The notes beneath the pieces were generated by a model. The model was given only the letters and a program-made list of their open reading frames with translations. It was not told where the DNA came from and made no database searches. A stretch of 64,000 bases of DNA from Leishmania martiniquensis. Lineage: Eukaryota; Euglenozoa; Kinetoplastea; Trypanosomatida; Trypanosomatidae. A program made the translations under genes and the position numbers. Numbering within the stretch: position 1 is the stretch's first letter; every line of letters starts with the position of its first letter. Shown piece after piece: positions 40,962-50,200 of the stretch. The stretch lies in NCBI RefSeq assembly GCF_017916325.1, contig NC_090170.1, forward strand, positions 585,001 to 649,000, in the 5' to 3' direction.

Positions 40962-42686
40962 CTCTCTTCCCTCCTCTCCTCAATCCAAAAGGCAGCAATC
41001 AGTTCTCTAGGCATCAGCGCAACGGAGCGGCCGTTTCTTCTCAGTGTTGTGGAGCTGATCCCACCGGCTGAGTGAGAGAGGGAGGTAGTGGGGAAGAGGG
41101 AGGCAAAGGGAAATGAGATTCGTCCCCGCACAACGCTTTTAGGTACATGTATACTATCACATATATAGTTGTGTATATGAAAAGCTTTATGCAGGTTGCC
41201 TTACGCGGCCATGTGCGTGTGGAGGGGTAGGTGAACGAAGACGTGCTCGGCGCGGTCGGAGGAGTTCCGAAAGGCATAGAGAGGGAGGCAAAGAGGGCCT
41301 CGACCGCTTTTACAGCACGCGAGCATCATCAAGTGGTTGTGTGTGTGTGTGTGCATCTCTTCTCTTAGGAGACGGCAAGAATGAAGAAGGGGTTGTGAGC
41401 GATGAAGAAGAGTGCCGTTGCCAAGAGCACAGCGGTAGGGCATAAGCGACGCAGCGACGTTCATCTGAAACCGAAGGAAGAAAAAGGTGAGGACACGCAC
41501 GATGGTTCGCAGTCCTGCTGCACGGGCACAGAGACACGTGCACGCACATCTGTGGCTCGCACCTGCAGCAGTGACAAAGAAGCGGGGATGTTTGAGAGAG
41601 AGAGAGAGATGGGGGCCACTAGATGAAGAGAAAAGGCAAGTGTTGGGCGATTACGGGCGACTTGGACGGGACCCCAGGGATCACTGCATTCGCACGTAGC
41701 CGCAGCTATTCCACCGCCTCTCTGTTACTTTGGAGGAGCCTGCTGCTGGAGCTTTGTGTAGCCGACCTTCCCCCACCTCCTTTCGCCGTTGTATCCCCCT
41801 TTTTTTGCTTTACACCGAGTCGCCATTTCCTGGCACATCAGACGCATCGCTCTGGTCTACTGTCGGTGTTGATGCAGTTTTTATATGCATGCTTAGGGCC
41901 TTCGCTTGTGTTAGTCCCGCTGCTTCTAAGATACTGCTACTTTATAGATGGCGAAGGGTGAGAGAAGAGCACACACACACACACACAGAGGAGAAGCACG
42001 AGAAGCGCGTCAGCCCAAAATTCTCTGAGAGACACATCCGACATCTCTTCCGTATAGATTACTTTGCCCCCCCCTCCACTTCCTCCTCCCAAGAAGAAAA
42101 AAAGAGACAGAGAGGCAGAAAAAAGAGAAGGGGGGTACGTGGCGGGACAGGTCGGGGAAGCGATGTCGCAGGTGCGTATATGTGTGCGCGTTTGGTTTGC
42201 ACGGGTCGGCGATTGGGCTGCGCGCTTGTGTGGTTGGCGATGAGCGACAAGACACCCTCTTATACTTCGTCGGCAAGGTGCACCAGTGCGCGTGTGTATG
42301 TCTGCTAACAAAAAAAAGAGCTCCGTTGGGAGAGAGGACTTTCCTATACAAGAAGAGAACCAAGATACACCCATGTGTGCATACGTATGCTAACAGACAC
42401 CCCCCACCCCCACACACAGAGACAAACACGGACACATCGACAGAGAGAAGAAAAAGGTGAACGCCAAGATATCGACAACTACTGAGACAGTCATTAGTCC
42501 TCCCAATATGCCTGTCCCATTTGCAATGGCAAGCCAGCACAGCGGAGCGCGCAGACACAGCCGCGCGAGGTGCGTTGCGTAACACACGCGAAAAAAAATA
42601 ACGGAGAGGAGAAAGAAGCGACAGTCTGCACAGAAGTGCGCCCACGCAGCTGCATCCCTCACCCCCTTTTCCTACCATTGCGCGTT
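40962..42686 (-). other. Intergenic: probable 3'UTR of the Rieske gene
   Basis: No gene seen. It includes an AT-rich island at 41140-41190, TG and CA repeats, and A-rich runs on the plus strand. Confidence 0.5.
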
Positions 42687-43580
42687 TTACAGCTTACCCA
42701 TGTAGATGGTGTTGTCGTCGATCCAGCGGTAGGGTGGCACCTCGAGGTTCAGCGGGGCGGGGCCCTGGCGGATACGTCCAGAGGGGTCGTAGTGGCTGCC
42801 GTGACACGGACAGAAGAAGCCGTTGAAGAGGCCCTCGTTGGGGATCGGCACGCAGCCGAGGTGAGTGCAGATGGCAATGACGACGGCCTTGTCACGGTGG
42901 TCTGGGAAGCGCGATTCGTCCGTCTCAGGGTCCTTGAGCGCTGACAGCGGTGTCTCAATCACCTCTTTCATCTGACGTGCGGAGCGGCGGTACACAAAGA
43001 CGGGCTTGCCACGCCAAACGACTGTCGTGCATTGGCGCTCGTCGAGCTCGCCGACCTCGGCCTCAATGTTCATCTGGCCGACCATGGACATGGCGGGCTG
43101 ACCAACGTACCAAAGCGGCAGCACAGCGTAGCGGGCCATGAGGATTACAAAGCCGAGCATCGCAGAGTTGAGCGCGTAGTCCGTAACACGCGCGCGGTCC
43201 TCCAGGTCGTCGGCGAGCTTTGGCTTGAGGATGTGCTTGCGGAAGAACTCCTCGTCCCACATGTTCGCATCGTAGTCCTTCAAAGCCACGCCAGCGGTGG
43301 CCTCGATGCGACCCTGCGGAGCTCCATCCGGGTACGTGTTGAGCACCACTTCCTCGGACGTGTCCACGTCGCAGAGGCCCGGGTCGGAGTACTTGGCGTA
43401 GCGGCCGTGCTTCGCCATCATCTCCGCCGACTGTGGGGGCTTCATGAACTCGTCGGACCATGAGTTGACCGGCTTGTCCTTTTTGGTTAGGGGCATGTTA
43501 CCCTCTAGCTGCTTGAAGACGAGCGAAACGCGAGCAGCACGGGTGGCCTGGAGGGCCGAGATGAAGGAGCGGCGGAGCAT
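42687..43580 (-). CDS. RISP: Rieske iron-sulfur protein of the cytochrome bc1 complex (297 aa)
   Basis: Carries electrons from ubiquinol to cytochrome c1 in mitochondrial complex III. The two cluster motifs are intact: CTHLGC (238-243) and CPCHGS (257-262), with the two Cys and two His ligands of the [2Fe-2S] centre plus the disulfide cysteines. The N-terminus is basic and amphipathic ([20 protein letters not shown]), as for import into mitochondria, and one membrane anchor lies at about 136-158. I chose the ATG at 43580 over the upstream in-frame GTG at 43601 because a good splice acceptor lies between them. The spacing and length fit the family. Confidence 0.97.
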   Translation of the reverse strand: MLRRSFISALQATRAARVSLVFKQLEGNMPLTKKDKPVNSWSDEFMKPPQSAEMMAKHGRYAKYSDPGLCDVDTSEEVVLNTYPDGAPQGRIEATAGVALKDYDANMWDEEFFRKHILKPKLADDLEDRARVTDYALNSAMLGFVILMARYAVLPLWYVGQPAMSMVGQMNIEAEVGELDERQCTTVVWRGKPVFVYRRSARQMKEVIETPLSALKDPETDESRFPDHRDKAVVIAICTHLGCVPIPNEGLFNGFFCPCHGSHYDPSGRIRQGPAPLNLEVPPYRWIDDNTIYMGKL

Positions 43581-44372
43581 ATTGGGCCGAATCACTGACA
43601 CAGAGGAGACAAGAAAAGGCGTGGGGACCAGAGAGAGAAGTGGGCAGTTGCCGTAGCCCTTGAGTGAGTACTTGAATACCTGCGAGTTTCCCTGCTTCTA
43701 CGAAGACCGAAGTTGCACTACTTGGACGAGGTGCCCGTGCGTGTGTGTATGTGGGGGGGGGAAGGAAAGGGATGAGAAGGCTCGTGCGGCCGCATCGATG
43801 GAGGCAGGCGAGACGCCAAGGGAAGATGGGGTAACGAGAAGAGCAGAGGGTGAGCGAAGGCGCGTAGGGCAGAGGTGCGGCTCGGCACAGGAGGGTAGGG
43901 GAAGATACGGGTGATCGAGAGAAGGTGCACTGCAAGGTATGTATCTGGTCGCGTACAAGAGTAAAGATGACCAGTGCTCATAGCCGGCAGATGTGTCGGA
44001 GAGGCGGAGGAGGAATAGGGGCGAGACGGGGAGTCTGCCGCTCCAGTCTGCAGTCGCGCGCTCCCATCCTCTTCTCCATTGGATAGTTTCCGATTCCCTT
44101 TTGCTTGTGCGCGTGTAGAAAAGCGCTGCTGCCGTCTTCGCTCTGCTATGTACAATGACACGCATCGTTGGGCTATGCGGCATGGATAGGCGTGCCGCAG
44201 AAGGTGGGCAGCAGCCCTTGGTTCCACCGCTGCTGGCCATACACCAACGGTGCGCCCGTCCCTTCGCAGTTGAGTGTATGCAGAGAGAGTTGCGAAGGAC
44301 ACGCCCCTATGCTGAGGGATTGGTCCACGTGGAACAGAAGCAGAAGCGCGTGGGAGCAGCGTCGCGGCCCGC
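43581..44372 (-). other. Intergenic: 3'UTR of the 727-aa gene and Rieske leader
   Basis: No gene seen beyond the splice-site region. Confidence 0.5.
43595..43645 (-). promoter_or_regulatory. Polypyrimidine tract and probable spliced-leader acceptor for the Rieske gene
   Basis: On the minus strand CT-rich sequence (about 43645 to 43598) leads to an AG at 43596-43595, only 14 bases before the ATG at 43580. This excludes the GTG at 43601 as start. Confidence 0.55.
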
Positions 44373-46556
44373 TCACGCCACCACCCCGGCCGGTGGGTGC
44401 ATGTGGAGACCCACTGTGAAGGCTGCCGCGCGTGTACTGTCGTGCGTCGTGGATACCACCACCGGCATGCGAGCCCACAATCCACGAGAGCGGTTCTTGA
44501 AGAGCGAGCCGGTCGACTGCCGAGACGAGGAAATCGACGGGCTAGCGATGCTTTCTCGACCTTGCAAGATGTGCTGCACAAGGCCATCTATTCCGACGTG
44601 TAGGCTGGTCGTCGCCGCCGCCGCGTTGTTTTCGAAGAAGTCCTCGCCTCTGTCGTGCGCGGCGATCATGCGCTCCAGCTGCTTCGCGACCAGCACGACC
44701 GAGGTTTGGCTCCCATACTCGATGTCCTCAACGCGCGCAATCGAGTCGTTCGGGGCCCACTGGCCCATGAGGGACCAATCTGAAACGGAGTCCGCAGATG
44801 AGAAGGCCGATAAATAAAAGCGCTCTGGGCAGCGCTCGAGCAGCGCCAGTTCATCCTGAAGCCCCAGCAGCGTGAACCCGCTCTGCAGCGGCGGCTGGCG
44901 TCGTCGAGACACTGGCGCTACACTCAGTTTGCCCAACCCACTTAGACCCTCATCGCTCCCCTTGCCTGTGACCGCTGTGGTGGTGGCGCACATGACGTCC
45001 CATAGTACACGCCGTGCGCGGAAGCGAGTCGGGTGCGCGGGAAGCGAGGCCGCGGCCACGAGGTCCAGAAAGACACCGTGTGTCACGATGACTTCGCGGT
45101 GACGCGCCAGTTGCTTGAGCTGCTGAAAGCGCTGCAGCACATACAACGTATCCGGTACAACGATATCATGATGAACGCGTCGCTTGACCAGTTGCTCGAC
45201 TCGCCACAGTGGTGACGCGTGGCCGTCGCTACTTTCCTCGCCGAACAGCTTGTGCGTCGTCGAGTCTGTCCACGTACTGCAGCACCGAGAGGCGGTGGGT
45301 TGACCGAGAACCGCGCCTTTAGTCGACTGCGCTGCCCTCGACGAGGGGCGCCTGCTTTGCGCGGCGGCGGGCCGCCATCGCTGGTACGCCTCTGGGAAAA
45401 CACTTTGCGCAGTGGCGGGTAGCACCAGCGTCTGTGCAACGCGGCGTACCAGCACTGCATCCCAGCTAGGGACCATCCGCGCGAGGAACATCAGCGAGTT
45501 CTTGCAGTAGACCCGGTACGGGCTAACGTCGTCCTCGATCTTGGTGAGGCGGGAGACGTCAGCAGGGGCCAACCCCTGCGCGCGCACACACGAGCTGATC
45601 TCCTCCCAGTGCATCTCCTGTCGTGCCCAGGGCGCGGAGGGCTGCGCGTAAGTGAAAGGATGGCGCAAGACGATGTGCGAAAGGGTGCGCAGGGGGCCGA
45701 CATCAATCTCATCCGCCACCTCCACAGCCGCGTTGGCGCCGCGTGAGCCGAGGGCGGGCGGTGTACAGAGGTGCAGCATCTCCACCAAGCAAAAGTCCTT
45801 GCCAAGGGGTTGGCGAAGCTGGTGTGTTGTGTGGAGGGCGTGGAGGCGCTGCTGAATACGAATTCGCGCCTGCTCCGCGGCTGAGGGAGTGCCGGCCTGT
45901 GACAGAAGTGCGGCTTCGACAGACACTCCTGTCTCATCTGCCACTGCTGTTAGCGCCGCATACGCATCGCGCGATGCCGCACTCAAGCCGCGGCTGCCGT
46001 CAGGCGAGAAGGCAGCTCCGCGGTCATCGCCGTGATCTGTGGGAAGTGAAGGCGTGTCGAGCTCCGCCGCCATGAGAAGAGTCAGCATCGAATGCTGAAA
46101 CTTGCGGTGCGGTATGCGCGACAACGCCCGATGCGCGAGCTGGTCTAAGGAGGTATAGGTCTGGGCCACACACCTCCATGGTGTAGACCTAGTCTGCGAC
46201 GTGCGGCAGCCACCACGGCCAAGCATTCGAGCCGATAGCCCGACAAGTCCACATCGGCACACAGCTTCGTACATCTCGAGTGCCTCGCTAGCTTGTTCCG
46301 TATCGAGGCAGTGCAGCATTGCTACCTTCGCTGCGTGTGTGAGGCGCACCTCACTGGAGCGGTGCTGCATGTAAAGCAGAAACTCATCATAGAACGCACC
46401 TACCACAGATTTCGGCACGTGGGAGCTGGAGGATAGATGTGGCGCCTCTGGGTTGTCATGCCGACATGCGGCAGCTGCGCCGGACATGCTCCACGAGTGC
46501 CTTGCGAGTACTGCGCATGGCGGATGCCACCGTAGGGTACTGCGTCGAAGACCCAT
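44373..46556 (-). CDS. Probable mitochondrial protein of unknown function (727 aa)
   Basis: The open frame begins upstream at a TTG (46676), but the first ATG is at 46556. It gives MGLRRSTLRWHPPCAVLARH, a basic hydroxylated leader typical of mitochondrial import. The body is helical with Ser/Arg-rich loops. Residues about 470-560 (IVVPDTLYVLQRF, then REVIVTHGVFLDLVAAAS) have the strand/acidic/helix rhythm of a PIN-like nuclease domain, which is a weak impression without a confirmed Asp triad. Early helical repeats (EALEMYEAVCRCGLVG at about 93-108) recall PPR-type units. A role in mitochondrial RNA or ribosome biology is a guess. The neighbours give no pathway clue. Confidence 0.82.
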   Translation of the reverse strand: MGLRRSTLRWHPPCAVLARHSWSMSGAAAACRHDNPEAPHLSSSSHVPKSVVGAFYDEFLLYMQHRSSEVRLTHAAKVAMLHCLDTEQASEALEMYEAVCRCGLVGLSARMLGRGGCRTSQTRSTPWRCVAQTYTSLDQLAHRALSRIPHRKFQHSMLTLLMAAELDTPSLPTDHGDDRGAAFSPDGSRGLSAASRDAYAALTAVADETGVSVEAALLSQAGTPSAAEQARIRIQQRLHALHTTHQLRQPLGKDFCLVEMLHLCTPPALGSRGANAAVEVADEIDVGPLRTLSHIVLRHPFTYAQPSAPWARQEMHWEEISSCVRAQGLAPADVSRLTKIEDDVSPYRVYCKNSLMFLARMVPSWDAVLVRRVAQTLVLPATAQSVFPEAYQRWRPAAAQSRRPSSRAAQSTKGAVLGQPTASRCCSTWTDSTTHKLFGEESSDGHASPLWRVEQLVKRRVHHDIVVPDTLYVLQRFQQLKQLARHREVIVTHGVFLDLVAAASLPAHPTRFRARRVLWDVMCATTTAVTGKGSDEGLSGLGKLSVAPVSRRRQPPLQSGFTLLGLQDELALLERCPERFYLSAFSSADSVSDWSLMGQWAPNDSIARVEDIEYGSQTSVVLVAKQLERMIAAHDRGEDFFENNAAAATTSLHVGIDGLVQHILQGRESIASPSISSSRQSTGSLFKNRSRGLWARMPVVVSTTHDSTRAAAFTVGLHMHPPAGVVA

Positions 46557-47259
46557 ACTCGGAAGGACATGCAGCAGGGGTCGGGCGTATGGGGAGGAGC
46601 GGTGGGGGAGGCTTGGCAAAAAGGGGGAGGGGATGCGAAGAGAGAGAGAGAGATGCGTCGAGACTTGGTGCTTCAACGACAGCGGTCACTTCGACACACT
46701 GCAGATATCGCTGGTAACACTGCGTGTGAGTGGGGGAGAGAAAGGCATGGGCAAAAGAAAAAGTAAGGGTACTGCGCCGCCGTCGAAGTCTTCCGTGCCG
46801 CGAAAGAGAGAGAGAGAGAGAAGGGGTGATGGTGTTGGTGGTGGTACATGTGTATCTGTGTGTGTTTGGGGGTGGGTGGGTGGGTGGGCAGGCATGAGGG
46901 CGCCGCAATGACTAGGTTTGAGGCGTCGTTGGTGCACTGAATGTGCCGGAGTGGGGCACTTTTGGAAAGCGAGAGGGGGAGGAGGAGGAGGGGGAGAGGA
47001 AGGGGCAGCAGAGCTGAGGAAGAGAGGTGAAAGAGACGCATACGAATCTTGCAGGGATGCGTCTGGTATCATGCAGCCGCACCCTCGTCAGCTGCTGCCT
47101 TCGGTCTCTCCAAGGAGAGGGTGCTGCGCCGAAAGGGCCGCCTTCCATTTAGCTTCACGTTCATCAATGTATCATTCTTCTCTGAGCCGTTTGTGTGTGT
47201 GTGTGTTCGTGTGAAGAAAAAACGGGCGATTCATAGCAGAAAGATAAGCAGGGAGCACG
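46557..47259 (-). other. Intergenic spacer with strong G-run cluster
   Basis: It has GA repeats at 46640-46652 and 46805-46820 and a G-run cluster at 46868-46888. No gene seen. Confidence 0.55.
46868..46888 (+). other. Canonical G-quadruplex motif
   Basis: Five G runs separated by single T (GGGGGTGGGTGGGTGGGTGGG) on the plus strand, the template strand for the minus unit, about 310 bases upstream of the 727-aa gene ATG. Confidence 0.85.
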
Positions 47260-50200
47260 TCACTCGCAGATCTGGTCGGCGCGGCAGCGAAAGACGAGCA
47301 GGAGAGGCGGCGCCCCAGCGCTCGTCGAGGGAACGGTGTAGGGGAAGGCGTACTCCAAAAGAGGGGGGCATGCACACAGCGGAGCCTCCTCCAAAAGCTG
47401 CAGGCCTAGCGGCACGATCACCCCGAGCCGGCGGCCACTGCGCAACCAGTGCGGTGACCGCTCGTATTGCCGACATGCCGCCACAAGTATGCGAAGAGCA
47501 CAGCTGAGTTCGGGCTCCGCAGCCGACACGGCAGCCCAACCGCCACAGGGACTAGCAAGGCATGCCGTGTCTGCCGTTGCTGCTTTCTCCGGAATGGTGA
47601 TGCGCGGTTCGCCTGTCGCGTGCGCTGGAGGCTCCTTTGGCTGTGGGATAGGCAGCCGTTTTACCCGCGCTGCGACCTCCGGCTTCTCAAAGTACCGCAT
47701 GATGCTCTCCCTCACATAGTCGGTATATGCATACCCATGCGGAACGTTAGGCAGAACACGCACAAGCGCGGCGAGCAGCCACCCTTCGGCGACCACCGGG
47801 AGCTGCAGCCGCCGCGACGGCGCCGTCTGACGCATGCAGCTCAACACGAGGGCGTTGAACCAGATAGAGTGGGCAGCTAGCGTACGGAAACGGTAGAAGA
47901 TAAGGTATAGCAGGCGCGCCGCAACGACTATGACGCTCAGACCTTCATCATCGAAGTCGTCGCCACTCGTGCGAGAGGTAAAGATAAGCTCCGCACACCA
48001 GTCAATCAAGATGGTGGCCGCTTGATATTCCTCTCTGCCGGGGCCTTCGCTGACGTGAGCTGCGCTTTGCCTGCTCAGTGCAAGCTGCGGCAAGTTCTCC
48101 ATCGGCCACGCAGAAGCGGCTTTGTGGCTGCAGCACGTCAGTTCTGACACCTCGCAGAGTCGAACAACATATTCCGTGCCGGACACGACCATCCACAGCA
48201 CCCGTCGCCGTTCCTCACGCGCGGCTCGGTTGTCGGTGGTGCAGCGCACCGCGGCCTGCAAACACTGATAGTATTTCAAGACGGGCACCCACGCGTACCA
48301 CGGTACGTCTTTCAGTGGCGGCGGCACTGGTCCTCCTCCAACGGCAGCTGCAGCGACGTCGGAGGCGGCACTCCCTACCCCTGTACCCCCTGTCGCTCCT
48401 TTTCGCCTTAGATCGGCCACTTGTGCAGCTGCGATGTACACAATGGACGCGATGACGCAGACGCGCGTGACGTCTTCATCGGAGTCCGCGGCGGCACCCT
48501 GCTCGACTTCACCAAAGGCGAGCAGGTCGGTGCGTGCGATGGCAACATGTCTCGCTCGGAAGGCGAAGAGCAGCAAATGAGTGCCGTAGCGGCGCACCAC
48601 ATCGACCTTGTGCGCACGCGTTAGCAGAAGGTGCAGCAGCTGCAGAACGGGAAAGAGAAGCTTTCGAGCGGCGCTATCAGCGCGTGCCCACTCGTCGGTC
48701 GTGAGCGCTAGAAGCTGCCGAGCATGACGCATGGCGTACTCGGCCAGCACCGCATCCAGCGCCATGCACGTTGCCGGGGCAAGGGGCCACAGCGCGACAG
48801 ACATCAGCCGCAAGAGCACCGCCGAGTACTCGAGTGCACCGACGACCATGGAGAAACCGTTTCGGTGCGTACCGGTGTTGCTGTTGGTGCGGAGGAGAAG
48901 CGGCACCACATGCTCACGCAGCACGTACATGGAAAATGCCGCGCCCGGCGCCGTGTCGGAGGCCGAGGGCAGAGCGCCCTCACTGACTGTGAGTTCCGCT
49001 ACTGCGCGCCGCACCGGCGATGCTCCGGTTTGAAACCTGTGCTGCTGGAACGCCAACTCGTCGCACACGAACTGCAGGCTCCCAACGGCTGCGAGAGATG
49101 CGGTGCTGTTGGGCTCTGGTACCACATCGGCCCGCTGCGCTTGGGGGTAATGACAGTGATTAAGAGACAGGAGCTCTCGTTTAGCCACACGAAATACGGA
49201 CCGCAAGAGCAGTTCGACCGACAGCGGCACGCTCGCTTGCTGCAAATGGGCGTTGGCGAGCCAATGCACTGAGCGAAGGCTGCGCATGTACGTGAGGAGC
49301 GGCGATGCTGCACCCGCCGCTTCTGCCGAGTGCGCGGGCACATCCGCGCCGTAAAGGAGCACGCTAAAAACGGTAGCAGCGAAGAGTGCGGGCGACGGGG
49401 ATTGCGCTTGATGCAGCTGCGGTTGCGGGACACGGCCTTCCTCACCCTGAAGGAACGTCAGGAACCTGAGCACGTCCACGCGATAGTGCGTGTGGAGGTC
49501 GAAGAGGTACTGGCACAGACCTTCCCGAAACTCCTTGCTCATCTCCACACAAGCCATGAGCGCTTGTGCGTGCGGCTCAGAGAGAGAGCAATCGGCCACG
49601 GCATAGGCCACAGGCATCTGCAACGGCGGTGCTGGCCACAGCTGGGTAGGATCTGAGTCCATTGCACTGTACCAGAGCGTGCGCACGACAAGCAGTGTGA
49701 GCACGTCTTGTAGTGCGTCCAGCAACCGGCCTGCGCCGTTGTCGTCGATGTCAGATGCTGTGTCGGTGATGGCTGGGCCGACTGCATCGTTTTCCTCCGC
49801 CTCCGCCGACCATAATGTAGTCGGCGGGTGGGTGAATTTGCTATAGGCTGTCCGCTCTAGACGACTGCACAACACACGGCATCGCTCGACCAACATATGG
49901 CACAGCTCTTGTCGCCCGAGGCACGGACGAGCACCAAGCGCCGCCAGACTCAACAAAAGCGATGTCTGGAGGTGACTTGCGCGTATGACCACCTCAGCCA
50001 GTGACGCAGCGCCGATAAACGTGGAGGAGTCGGCCGCGAGGAGCTGCGGCTGCGCATCTGCGGTGCCGTGGCGTTGTGCTAAGGCACTGATGAGTTCCGC
50101 CCGCGCTACTAATAACTCAGGCGCCTCCGGGCAGAGGCCGAAAAGGGCATCCAGCAGCCCAACCCTGTCGTCGGCATACCTTGCGCTTCCCGAGCCGCGC

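Noticed and set aside
46557..46676. 40-residue N-terminal extension of the 727-aa protein
   Set aside because: It starts at TTG. The first ATG at 46556 gives a good mitochondrial-type leader.
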